Origin: Candidatus Bipolaricaulis anaerobius
Lineage (GTDB): Bacteria; Bipolaricaulota; Bipolaricaulia; Bipolaricaulales; Bipolaricaulaceae
Direction: 5' to 3'
NCBI RefSeq assembly: GCF_900465355.1
Contig: NZ_LS483254.1
Coordinates: 1,240,001-1,304,000, forward strand
DNA length: 64,000 nucleotides
Shown: piece by piece, positions 52,115-58,910 of the stretch
How the letters are laid out: each line of letters begins with the position of its first letter
Position numbering within the stretch: position 1 is the first letter of the stretch
Translations under genes and position numbers: made by a program
Notes under the pieces: generated by a model
Database searches by the model: none
What the model saw: only the letters and a program-made list of their open reading frames with translations
Told to the model about the DNA's origin: nothing

Positions 52115-52964
52115 CCGTCCAAGCCGGATCGGCCTCATCGTGCGCCACGCCCTGATCTGGATTGGGGTGATCTACGCCCTGTTCCCGATCCTGTGGATCC
52201 TGTCCGCCTCGTTCAACCCCACGAACAACCTCCTCGAGCAGAAGCTCCTCCCGGCGAATCCAACGCTCGAGCACTACCGGCGGCTGTTCACCGATCCCAC
52301 GATCCCGTTCCCCAGGTGGGTCCTGAACACGGTCATCGTGTCGGGGACTACAGCCGCGATCACGGTTTTCCTGTGCGCGCTCGGCGCGTACGCGTTCTCC
52401 CGGTTCCGGTTCCGCGGCCGCCGGGCAGGGCTCCTCGCCCTCCTCCTCGTCCAGATGTTCCCCCAGATGCTGGCGATGGTGGCGATCTACCTCCTCCTCA
52501 TCAAGATCAAGGAGTTCGTCCCCTGGCTGGGGTACAACACCCATCCTGGGCTGATCATGGTCTACCTGGGGGGAGCGATGGGGTTCAACACCTGGTTCAT
52601 GAAGGGGTACTTCGACACGATCCCGCGCTCGGTGGAGGAATCGGCCCTCGTGGACGGGGCAACGCCGTTCCAGGCCTTCCTGCGGATCGTGCTTCCGCTC
52701 GCCCGACCGATCCTCGCTGTGGTGCTCATCATCCAGTTCATCACCACCTACTCGGAGTACGTCCTGGCGAGCATCCTCCTCAAGGGGACGGAGATGTACA
52801 CCCTCGCCGTTGGCCTGCGGTTTTTCATCCAACAGGCTTACGATCGGCGGTGGGGCGTGTTCTCGGCGGCGGCGATCCTCGGGGCCCTCCTCATCCTCGC
52901 GATCTTCCTCCCCCTGCAGAAGCTCATCATCTCCGGCCTCACCGGCGGCGCGGTGAAGGAATAG
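52107..52964 (+). CDS. malG: Maltodextrin ABC transporter permease MalG
   Basis: The 285-residue protein starts at GTG 52107. The EAA loop is VEESALVDGATPFQAFLRIVLPLARP; N-terminal FPILWILSASFNPTNNL and six spans are typical MalG. It completes MalEFG; the ATPase MalK is not in the window. Its stop abuts the convergent GH13 stop without a gap. Confidence 0.94.
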   Translation: MYSRPSRIGLIVRHALIWIGVIYALFPILWILSASFNPTNNLLEQKLLPANPTLEHYRRLFTDPTIPFPRWVLNTVIVSGTTAAITVFLCALGAYAFSRFRFRGRRAGLLALLLVQMFPQMLAMVAIYLLLIKIKEFVPWLGYNTHPGLIMVYLGGAMGFNTWFMKGYFDTIPRSVEESALVDGATPFQAFLRIVLPLARPILAVVLIIQFITTYSEYVLASILLKGTEMYTLAVGLRFFIQQAYDRRWGVFSAAAILGALLILAIFLPLQKLIISGLTGGAVKE

Positions 52965-54323
52965 CTAACCCTCTCCCCGCTTCAGGTAGCGGAACCCCAT
53001 CCCCGGCACGCCCACCTTCCCCGCAACGCGCTCCGCGGTGAGGAGGTCGGTCCACCGCCCGCCCATGGGGAGATCCACGACCGTCTCCTCTTCCCCAGCG
53101 TTGAGGGCGAAGGCGACCTCGGCCGGGGGCAGGTCCCGCACCAAGAGGAGGGACCTTCCGTGGGCATCGGCCCACCGCACGCCCCCCCGCCGGAGCACGG
53201 GCTCCTCCCGCCGCAGGCGAACGAGGGTCCGGAAGGCATCAAGGAGATCACGATCCCACTTCTGCTCGTCCCAGGAGAACGTGCGGCGACAATCGGGATC
53301 CTCCCCTCCCTCGACCCCGACCTCGTCTCCATAGTAGATGGCCGGCGCGCCGGGGAACGCGACCAGGAACGCCGCCCCCAGCACGAGCTTCCGCCTGTCG
53401 CCACGGCATAGGGTGAGGAACCGCGGCACGTCGTGGCTCCCAAGCAGGGTGTAGCAGGCGTAGTTCGCCGCGGGAGGGTAGCTCGCCCAAAGGCCGTGCA
53501 CGTAGCGAGCGAACCGCGGCGCATCCCACGCTCCTTCCGCCAGGAAGCGGACCAGGCCCTCGCGGAGCTTGTAGTGCATCACCCCATCCAGGGCCCCGTG
53601 GCGAAACCACGACGTGGCAAGGCCCATCACCTCTCCGAGGACGTACGCGTCGGGGTTCACCGCCTTGCTCTCCCGGTACACGTCGCGCACGAAGTCGGGG
53701 GGGAGGTACTCCACCGTGTCCAGCCGCCACCCATCCCCACCGCGCTCATCGAGCCAATGGCGCACCACGGAGAGGAGGTAGTCGCGCACGGGGGGGTGGT
53801 CGTGGTTCCACTCCGGAAGCTGGGCATGTCCGGCCCAACACGCGTAGTTGGGATGAGGCGTGGCATAGGGCCGATCGCCGCGGATCCGAAACCAATCCCA
53901 GTACGGGGAACTCCGACCCCGCTCCACCACGTCCTGAAAGAAGGGGTGCCCCACCCCACAGTGGTTGAATACGCCATCGAGGACGACCCGCATCCCCCGG
54001 CCATGGGCCGCGGCGAGGAGAGACTGGAACGCGCGATCGCCCCCGAAGGCGGGATCCACCCGGAAGTAATCCTCCCCATCGTACTTGTGGTTCGTCGCCC
54101 CGGTGAAGATCGGCGTGAGGTAGAGGGCGTTCACCCCGAGGGCCTCCAGGTACGGGAGCTTGGCGAGGATCCCCACGAGGTCTCCCCCCGCGAACGAGCC
54201 ATGGGTCGGTCGCTCGTCCCACGGGACCGTGCCGGGAGGGTCGTTCCCGGGGTCCCCGTTGCAGAACCGGTCCGGGAAGATCTGGTAGAACACGGCATCC
54301 CGGACCCACGCCGGGGGGCGCAT
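52965..54323 (-). CDS. GH13 alpha-amylase-family enzyme (neopullulanase/cyclomaltodextrinase-like)
   Basis: The 452-residue protein starts at ATG 54323, overlapping the preceding stop. GH13 regions: VVLDGVFNHCG (I), GWRLDTVEYLP (II, nucleophile Asp), YVLGEVMG (III, acid/base Glu) and LLGSHDVPRFL (IV). YQIFPDRFCNGDPGNDP and TNHKYDGEDYF are typical of cyclomaltodextrinase and neopullulanase relatives. There is no signal peptide, so it is probably cytoplasmic and acts on imported maltodextrins. Confidence 0.93.
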   Translation of the reverse strand: MRPPAWVRDAVFYQIFPDRFCNGDPGNDPPGTVPWDERPTHGSFAGGDLVGILAKLPYLEALGVNALYLTPIFTGATNHKYDGEDYFRVDPAFGGDRAFQSLLAAAHGRGMRVVLDGVFNHCGVGHPFFQDVVERGRSSPYWDWFRIRGDRPYATPHPNYACWAGHAQLPEWNHDHPPVRDYLLSVVRHWLDERGGDGWRLDTVEYLPPDFVRDVYRESKAVNPDAYVLGEVMGLATSWFRHGALDGVMHYKLREGLVRFLAEGAWDAPRFARYVHGLWASYPPAANYACYTLLGSHDVPRFLTLCRGDRRKLVLGAAFLVAFPGAPAIYYGDEVGVEGGEDPDCRRTFSWDEQKWDRDLLDAFRTLVRLRREEPVLRRGGVRWADAHGRSLLLVRDLPPAEVAFALNAGEEETVVDLPMGGRWTDLLTAERVAGKVGVPGMGFRYLKRGEG

Positions 54324-55036
54324 CACTTCCACCGGGTGAGGATCTCCTCGCGGCGGAACAGCTTCACCGCCAGATAGAGGAGGACCCCATCGAGGACGAC
54401 GAGGATCCCCCCCTCCAGGATCACGAGGAGGAGGTTCACCGCGGTCATCTGCACGGAGTAGACGATGAGGGGGATCAGGGTAGGAATCACGGCCAACCCC
54501 GAAAACTGGTAGGCGGCGCGCGGGTCGCTCGTCCGCGACGAGACGAGCATGGACACGAGCACTCCGAACACGGCGAGCAGCGGCGACAGGGCGAAGATCG
54601 AGACGAGCCACGGGACCGAGAGCACACCAGCCGGGATCCCACCGAGCATGATGTGGGCGGCCGCGAGGAAGAGGAGGAACACCCCCCACGTGAGGCCGAC
54701 CGAGGGGAGCACCGCCACCAGGGCCTTCCCCACGAAGATCTCCCAGTCCGTGAGCGGGGTGGCGAGGAGGGGTTCCAGGGTCCCCTGCTCCTTCTCCCCG
54801 ACGATCGAGTACACGGCGAGCGTGACCGGGATCATCACCGGGAGGATGAGGAAGTACATGAGCGCCGTGTTGAACAGGGTCGCCTGCGCCTCGGGTGGGA
54901 GCCCCTGGCCCTGCCACACCATAAACCCCGCCAACCCGCCCATGAACAAGGGGAGGAACAGGGCCCCGTAGAGGACCATCTTGATCTTCGCGAGCTCCTC
55001 CCACTCCTTGACCATGAGCGCCCTAAGCCGAGGCAT
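54323..55036 (-). CDS. ABC-2-type exporter permease
   Basis: The 237-residue protein has six hydrophobic spans (LYGALFLPLFMGGLAGFMVW first) and the typical ABC-2 segment VYSIVGEKEQGTLEPLLATPLTDWEIFVGKAL. ATG 55036 overlaps the ATPase gene by 14 nt; ATG 55015 is an alternative. It forms an exporter with the ATPase; cargo unknown. Confidence 0.9.
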   Translation of the reverse strand: MPRLRALMVKEWEELAKIKMVLYGALFLPLFMGGLAGFMVWQGQGLPPEAQATLFNTALMYFLILPVMIPVTLAVYSIVGEKEQGTLEPLLATPLTDWEIFVGKALVAVLPSVGLTWGVFLLFLAAAHIMLGGIPAGVLSVPWLVSIFALSPLLAVFGVLVSMLVSSRTSDPRAAYQFSGLAVIPTLIPLIVYSVQMTAVNLLLVILEGGILVVLDGVLLYLAVKLFRREEILTRWK

Positions 55037-55940
55037 CGTCCCCCCCCACGAGCTCAAGGTACACGTCCTCGAGCGTCCGCTCATCGCGCTGTACGGAACG
55101 GATCTCCGCCCCCAGCTCCACCAACCGGCGGACGAGGGCCGGGACGTCCCGCTCCGGGTCCGCCACCTCGACCGCGAGGGCGGTGCCGTCGAGGGATGCC
55201 GCCCGCACGAACGGCAGCTGAACCCCCGTCGCGAACTCCGCCCGCGGGTTCGCGAGCTCCACGATGACCCGCGATCCCGACATCCGTTCCTTGAGGGCCT
55301 CCGGGCGATCGAGGGCGATGAGGCGGGTGCGGAGCACGGCGATCCGGCCGCACAGCTCCTCCGCCTCGGGGAGGTTGTGCGTGCACAGGAGGACGGTCCG
55401 CCGCTCGCTCGCCAGTTCCCCGATGAACCGGCGCACGTCGCGGGCGCTCTCCGGGTCGAGGCCGGAGGTCGGCTCGTCGAGGAACAGGACCGGCGGCTCA
55501 TGGACGAGGGCCCGCGCGAGGGCCAACCGCTGCCGGAGGCCCTTGGAGAGGGTCGCCACCGCGTCACCTGATCGATCGGCCAGTCCAAGCCGTGCCAGGT
55601 AGTGCTGAACGCGGCGGCGGGGATCGCTCACCCCATAGAGCTCAGCGAAGTACCGCAGGTTGCGCTCGACAGAGAGGCGCTTGTAGAACCCCGGCGCCTC
55701 GGTGAGGATCCCCACCTGGGATCGGATCGCTTGCTCCTCCTTCCCCACCTCGTGCCCGGCGACCCATGCCCGGCCGCTCGTCGGGGAGAGGAGGCAGGCG
55801 AGCATGCGCACCGTGGTCGTCTTCCCCGCCCCGTTGGGGCCGAGGAGCCCCACGATCTCCCCCTCCCGCACGTCGAGGTCCAGCCCGTCCACGGCCGTGC
55901 GGCTGCCGAACGTCCGGGTCAGGGCTTCGGTGTGGATCAT
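55023..55940 (-). CDS. ABC-2 exporter ATP-binding protein
   Basis: The 305-residue ATPase shows Walker A GPNGAGKTTTVRML, Q-loop GILTEAPGFYKRLSV, signature TLSKGLRQRLALARAL (Lys in place of a Gly), Walker B VLFLDEPTSGLDPESA and switch CTHNLPEAEELC. The C-terminal 80 residues (VIVELANPRAEF... TLEDVYLELVGG) are the exporter-type extension. Overlaps the acetyltransferase gene by 4 nt. Confidence 0.92.
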   Translation of the reverse strand: MIHTEALTRTFGSRTAVDGLDLDVREGEIVGLLGPNGAGKTTTVRMLACLLSPTSGRAWVAGHEVGKEEQAIRSQVGILTEAPGFYKRLSVERNLRYFAELYGVSDPRRRVQHYLARLGLADRSGDAVATLSKGLRQRLALARALVHEPPVLFLDEPTSGLDPESARDVRRFIGELASERRTVLLCTHNLPEAEELCGRIAVLRTRLIALDRPEALKERMSGSRVIVELANPRAEFATGVQLPFVRAASLDGTALAVEVADPERDVPALVRRLVELGAEIRSVQRDERTLEDVYLELVGGDDASA

Positions 55941-56446
55941 CTCTCCCCCCCCTCCGCTTCGCGTCCCGGGGCGCACGAGGTCATGATGAGGTAGTCCACC
56001 CCCTGGCCGAACAACCATCGTCCCAAGGTCAGATGCTGCTCCACAGTGAACCCCACCTTCTCGTAGGCGCGGATCGCCCGGGCGTTTGTGGCGTGGACAC
56101 AGAGGGAGACCCCCCGCAACCCGAGATCGCTGTAGGCATAGCGGAGGAGGAGCCGCAGCGCCTCCGGTCCGTACCCATGCCCCCAGCTGTCCCTCTCCCC
56201 GAGGAGGATCCCGACCTCCGCCGTCCCCTCCTCCGGCGCGATCCCATAGAGCCCGCACAGCCCGATCGGGCGGCGTTCCTCCCCCAGGAGGATGAGGAAC
56301 TGCACATCGTGGGGCGTCTCCCCTCTCCACGGCAGGGCCCGGCGGCCGGTGAACCGCCTCAGCTCCCGGTCGGTGAGCCAACCCGCGATGAGGGAGCGGT
56401 CCTCCGCCCGGACCGGCCGCAGCCCCACCCCCCAGGTCTCACCCAT
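55937..56446 (-). CDS. GNAT acetyltransferase (RimJ/RimL-like)
   Basis: The 169-residue protein has GNAT motifs: LRPVRAEDRSLIAGWL, GLCGLYGIAPEEGTAEVGILLGERDSWGHGYGPEALRLLLRYA (acetyl-CoA loop) and NARAIRAYEKVGFTVEQHL. The acceptor may be a protein N-terminus or small molecule. First gene of the exporter unit. Confidence 0.9.
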   Translation of the reverse strand: MGETWGVGLRPVRAEDRSLIAGWLTDRELRRFTGRRALPWRGETPHDVQFLILLGEERRPIGLCGLYGIAPEEGTAEVGILLGERDSWGHGYGPEALRLLLRYAYSDLGLRGVSLCVHATNARAIRAYEKVGFTVEQHLTLGRWLFGQGVDYLIMTSCAPGREAEGGER

Positions 56447-56762
56447 GGCCCCCTACCGCATGGAGGACGCGCTGCTTCGTCCTGGCCAGCGTCCAGCCGG
56501 CGTTCCCGCGGTAGAGAACCGCCCCTCCATGACTCCCGCCTCCTTGGGTTAGGGCAATAGAACTGCGAACAGGCGCAACTCTACCCCCGATAAGGGGGAC
56601 CCTCAACCGCGGACGGGCCCGCCGCCGGAGAGGGGACCGGTGTCCGGCAGCGCGGCGACGAACATGGCCTCCCGGGGACCCACGGGGTGCTGCCACCACG
56701 GGCGTGGTCGGCTAGGGTGCGGATGGGATCGCACCGAAATGCAAGAAAGGAGGGCACGCGTG
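56447..56762. other. 316-bp intergenic region before the coiled-coil genes
   Basis: No convincing ORF is seen. A short CCCCC-gataa-GGGGG hairpin lies near 56585-56600. AAAGGAGGG 8 nt before ATG 56763 is the ribosome-binding site of the next gene. The promoter is not clear. Confidence 0.4.
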
Positions 56763-57464
56763 ATGGCCAAACGACTTGTAGGTGGACTGCTGGTGGGAGC
56801 GCTCCTCTCCTGTGCAGGGGGCATCGCCCAACAGGCGGTCGTGCTTCCCCCGGCCGAAGAGGAAGTGACGGTGCTCGAGGAGGCCTTCTCCCAGGTGGAG
56901 GACTTCTTCCGGGGATTCATCGTCGAGATGAAGACCTCGCTAGCGACGCTCGGCGCACGCGTCGAGGAACTGGGGAGGACGTCCCTCGTCTTCCAGATGG
57001 GCCTCGAGGAATTGGCGGAGCGGCTCCTCGATCAGGACAGGCAGATCACCGAGCTGGGCAGCCGCCTCACGGCGGTCGAACAGGCGATCGAGGGCGGGAT
57101 CGGCCCCAAGATCATGGACCTCGACGGACGACTGAGCGCCCTGGAGGGATACGACTTCGCATCGTTCGAGCGACGGTTGGGGGCACTGGACAAGGCGTAC
57201 GAGGCCCTGTCGGTGCGGATCGACAACAACCGGGCGAAGATCGAGGGCCTCGAGGCGGCGTTCGCGGCCACGAGTGCCAGCCTCGACGAGCGTCTGGCGG
57301 TGGTGGAGGAGGTCCAGATCGAGGCGGCGAGCCAGCGCCAGGAGATCGAGGCCCTGAAGACCGAGCTCGCGCAGTTGGCGGAGGCCGAGCAGGCCCAGTG
57401 GTCCGCGATCTTCCTTGTGCCCATCGTGGTGGGGGGGCTCCTGTTCCTCCTCCTCTCCTCCTAG
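56763..57464 (+). CDS. Secreted coiled-coil protein with C-terminal membrane anchor (copy 1)
   Basis: The 233-residue protein has a signal peptide (MAKRLVGGLLVGALLSCAGGIAQ), then LPPAEEEVTVLEEAFSQVEDFF, a heptad-rich coiled coil (residues about 60-205) and a C-terminal hydrophobic helix (IFLVPIVVGGLLFLLLSS). It is paralogous to the gene at 57654: same signal-peptide core GGLLVGA, the LPPAEEE motif and the RIDNNRAKIEGLE/KIENNREKIAYLE block. The layout resembles Thermotoga Omp-alpha, a rod-like periplasmic spacer, but no SLH domain is present. Confidence 0.8.
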   Translation: MAKRLVGGLLVGALLSCAGGIAQQAVVLPPAEEEVTVLEEAFSQVEDFFRGFIVEMKTSLATLGARVEELGRTSLVFQMGLEELAERLLDQDRQITELGSRLTAVEQAIEGGIGPKIMDLDGRLSALEGYDFASFERRLGALDKAYEALSVRIDNNRAKIEGLEAAFAATSASLDERLAVVEEVQIEAASQRQEIEALKTELAQLAEAEQAQWSAIFLVPIVVGGLLFLLLSS

Positions 57465-57486
57465 GGCCTGACCCGGAACCAAAGTG

Positions 57487-57518
57487 GGACGGTGGGGCTG
57501 AGCCCCACCGTCCTTTTT
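57487..57518 (+). terminator. Rho-independent terminator after coiled-coil copy 1
   Basis: Arms GGACGGTGGGGCT and AGCCCCACCGTCC (13 bp) are followed directly by TTTTT. It lies 23 nt after the stop codon. Confidence 0.9.
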
Positions 57519-57545
57519 CTTGCCCCCGCCCGGGGACGGCTGTCC

Positions 57546-57559
57546 GTCACGAGCGTGAC
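57546..57559. promoter_or_regulatory. Palindrome GTCACG-AG-CGTGAC upstream of coiled-coil copy 2
   Basis: Six-base arms are exact complements. The palindrome GTAACG-AA-CGTTAC upstream of smc (58760-58773) shares its pattern, which suggests one regulator may bind both. Confidence 0.35.
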
Positions 57560-57653
57560 AAACCCCACCGCGGGCGGACCCAGCGGCCATCCGGTGGCCC
57601 AGCCCCGTCCGCTACCCTAGCCCCTGGATGCCGAACCGAAGGAGGTCGTTCCG

Positions 57654-58703
57654 ATGATGAGAAGGGTGATGGGAGGGCTGCTTGTGGGAGCGGTGCTCTT
57701 TGGAGGGGTCGCGCTGGCCCAACAAACGGGAGTCCAGCTCCCCCCAGCCGAAGAGGAGATCGCCGCTATGGAGAGTGCGTTCAACCAGGTGAGCCAGTTC
57801 TTCACCGGGTTGATCACGGAACTGAAGGGGGCCGTGGCCACCTTAAGCGCGGTGGACGCCGACTTTGCGGCCCAACAGCGGGCCATCGCGGCCCAGCTCG
57901 CAGACGCGGAGGGCAAGATCCGCGAGCTCCAGGAGGTCTGTGCCCACGTCCCGGGGCTCCTGTCCCGGGTGGATGGCCTCGCGGCTCGCCTCGATGAGGC
58001 AGGGGCCCAGATCGCTGAACTGCGCACCGTCGCTGAGGGCCTGACGAAGACGGACCAGGAGCTCGCCTCGGGCCTCACTTCCCTCGCTACGAGCCTCGAG
58101 AAGACCCGCCAGGACTTCGCCACCGCGATCGCCACGCTCGGGGACCAGGTCTCCGACCTCACCAAGCAGGGCACCGTACACGGCAACCGGATCACCGCCC
58201 TCGAGGGTGCGGTCCTCGCCCTGAAGTCCTCGATCGAAACATGCGAGGCTGCGCTGCGGGCGGAGATCGAGGCGATCAGCACCAACCTCGATGAGCAGGT
58301 GTTGGCGCTGCAGAGCTCGATCGCCGACGTGAACCACCAGCTCGCGGATCACGCAACCCGGATCGCGGCCCTCGAGGCCCAGGACATCGGCTCGATGCAG
58401 AGGCGGATCCTCGCCCTCGAGCAGTCAATTCAGGCGTTGAACATCAAGATCGAGAATAACCGAGAGAAGATCGCATACCTGGAGAAGGCGATCGGTGGGT
58501 TCACGTCCGACCTACAGACGACGATCGGGACCCTCCAGGCCCGGGTGGACGACCACGAGGCGCGGCTGGCGACGGTGGAGACGACCGTGGTCGGCCTGGA
58601 CGTCACGGCGCTCCAGGATGCGGTGACCATGGCCCAGGGAATGGCGATCGTCGCCCTGGTGGCGGGACTCGCGGGCCTCGTACTCGGCCTCCTCGGTGGA
58701 TAG
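57654..58703 (+). CDS. Secreted coiled-coil protein with C-terminal membrane anchor (copy 2)
   Basis: The 349-residue protein starts at ATG 57654 after AAGGAGGT. It has a signal peptide (VMGGLLVGAVLFGGVALAQ), LPPAEEEIAAMESAFNQVSQFF, a long coiled coil (residues about 60-325, with repeated RIAALEAQ/RITALEGA units) and a C-terminal hydrophobic helix (GMAIVALVAGLAGLVLGLLGG). It is a longer paralogue of the 56763 gene. The tandem pair, each with its own terminator, suggests abundant envelope proteins bridging a periplasmic space. Confidence 0.8.
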   Translation: MMRRVMGGLLVGAVLFGGVALAQQTGVQLPPAEEEIAAMESAFNQVSQFFTGLITELKGAVATLSAVDADFAAQQRAIAAQLADAEGKIRELQEVCAHVPGLLSRVDGLAARLDEAGAQIAELRTVAEGLTKTDQELASGLTSLATSLEKTRQDFATAIATLGDQVSDLTKQGTVHGNRITALEGAVLALKSSIETCEAALRAEIEAISTNLDEQVLALQSSIADVNHQLADHATRIAALEAQDIGSMQRRILALEQSIQALNIKIENNREKIAYLEKAIGGFTSDLQTTIGTLQARVDDHEARLATVETTVVGLDVTALQDAVTMAQGMAIVALVAGLAGLVLGLLGG

Positions 58704-58716
58704 ACAGGCAGGGGAT

Positions 58717-58749
58717 GGGCGCGGCGAGCGGGCCGCGCCCTCTTTCTTT
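58717..58749 (+). terminator. Terminator after coiled-coil copy 2
   Basis: Arms GGGCGCGGC and GCCGCGCCC (9 bp) enclose a 6-nt loop and are followed by the T-rich TCTTTCTTT. It lies 14 nt after the stop. Confidence 0.8.
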
Positions 58750-58759
58750 GCCGTTGTGC

Positions 58760-58776
58760 GTAACGAACGTTACACT
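58760..58776 (+). promoter_or_regulatory. smc promoter region: palindrome overlapping -10 TACACT
   Basis: GTAACG-AA-CGTTAC (58760-58773) overlaps TACACT (58771-58776). A bound protein would cover the -10. The downstream transcript would carry the small ORF at 58800 before smc. Confidence 0.4.
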
Positions 58777-58799
58777 AGCCGCGTGGTCGGGGAGGGGCA

Positions 58800-58910
58800 A
58801 TGGGACAGGTCGGAGAGCGGCTGAGGGAGCGAAGGTTCCGTTACAGACTGAGCAAGCGCACCTCGCCGTTCAGCAACTCCAGCCGGGAGCGGGGGGGCTC
58901 CCGCCCATGA
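58800..58910 (+). CDS. Possible 36-residue ORF coupled to smc (HTH-like N-terminus)
   Basis: ATG 58800 opens a frame ending in ATGA overlap with smc. The start MGQVGERLRERRFRYRLS recalls the first helix of RodZ-type helix-turn-helix domains. A +1 shift near 58855 would continue with EQAHLAVQQLQ, so it may be a decayed fragment. Low confidence; coupling is the main evidence. Confidence 0.3.
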   Translation: MGQVGERLRERRFRYRLSKRTSPFSNSSRERGGSRP

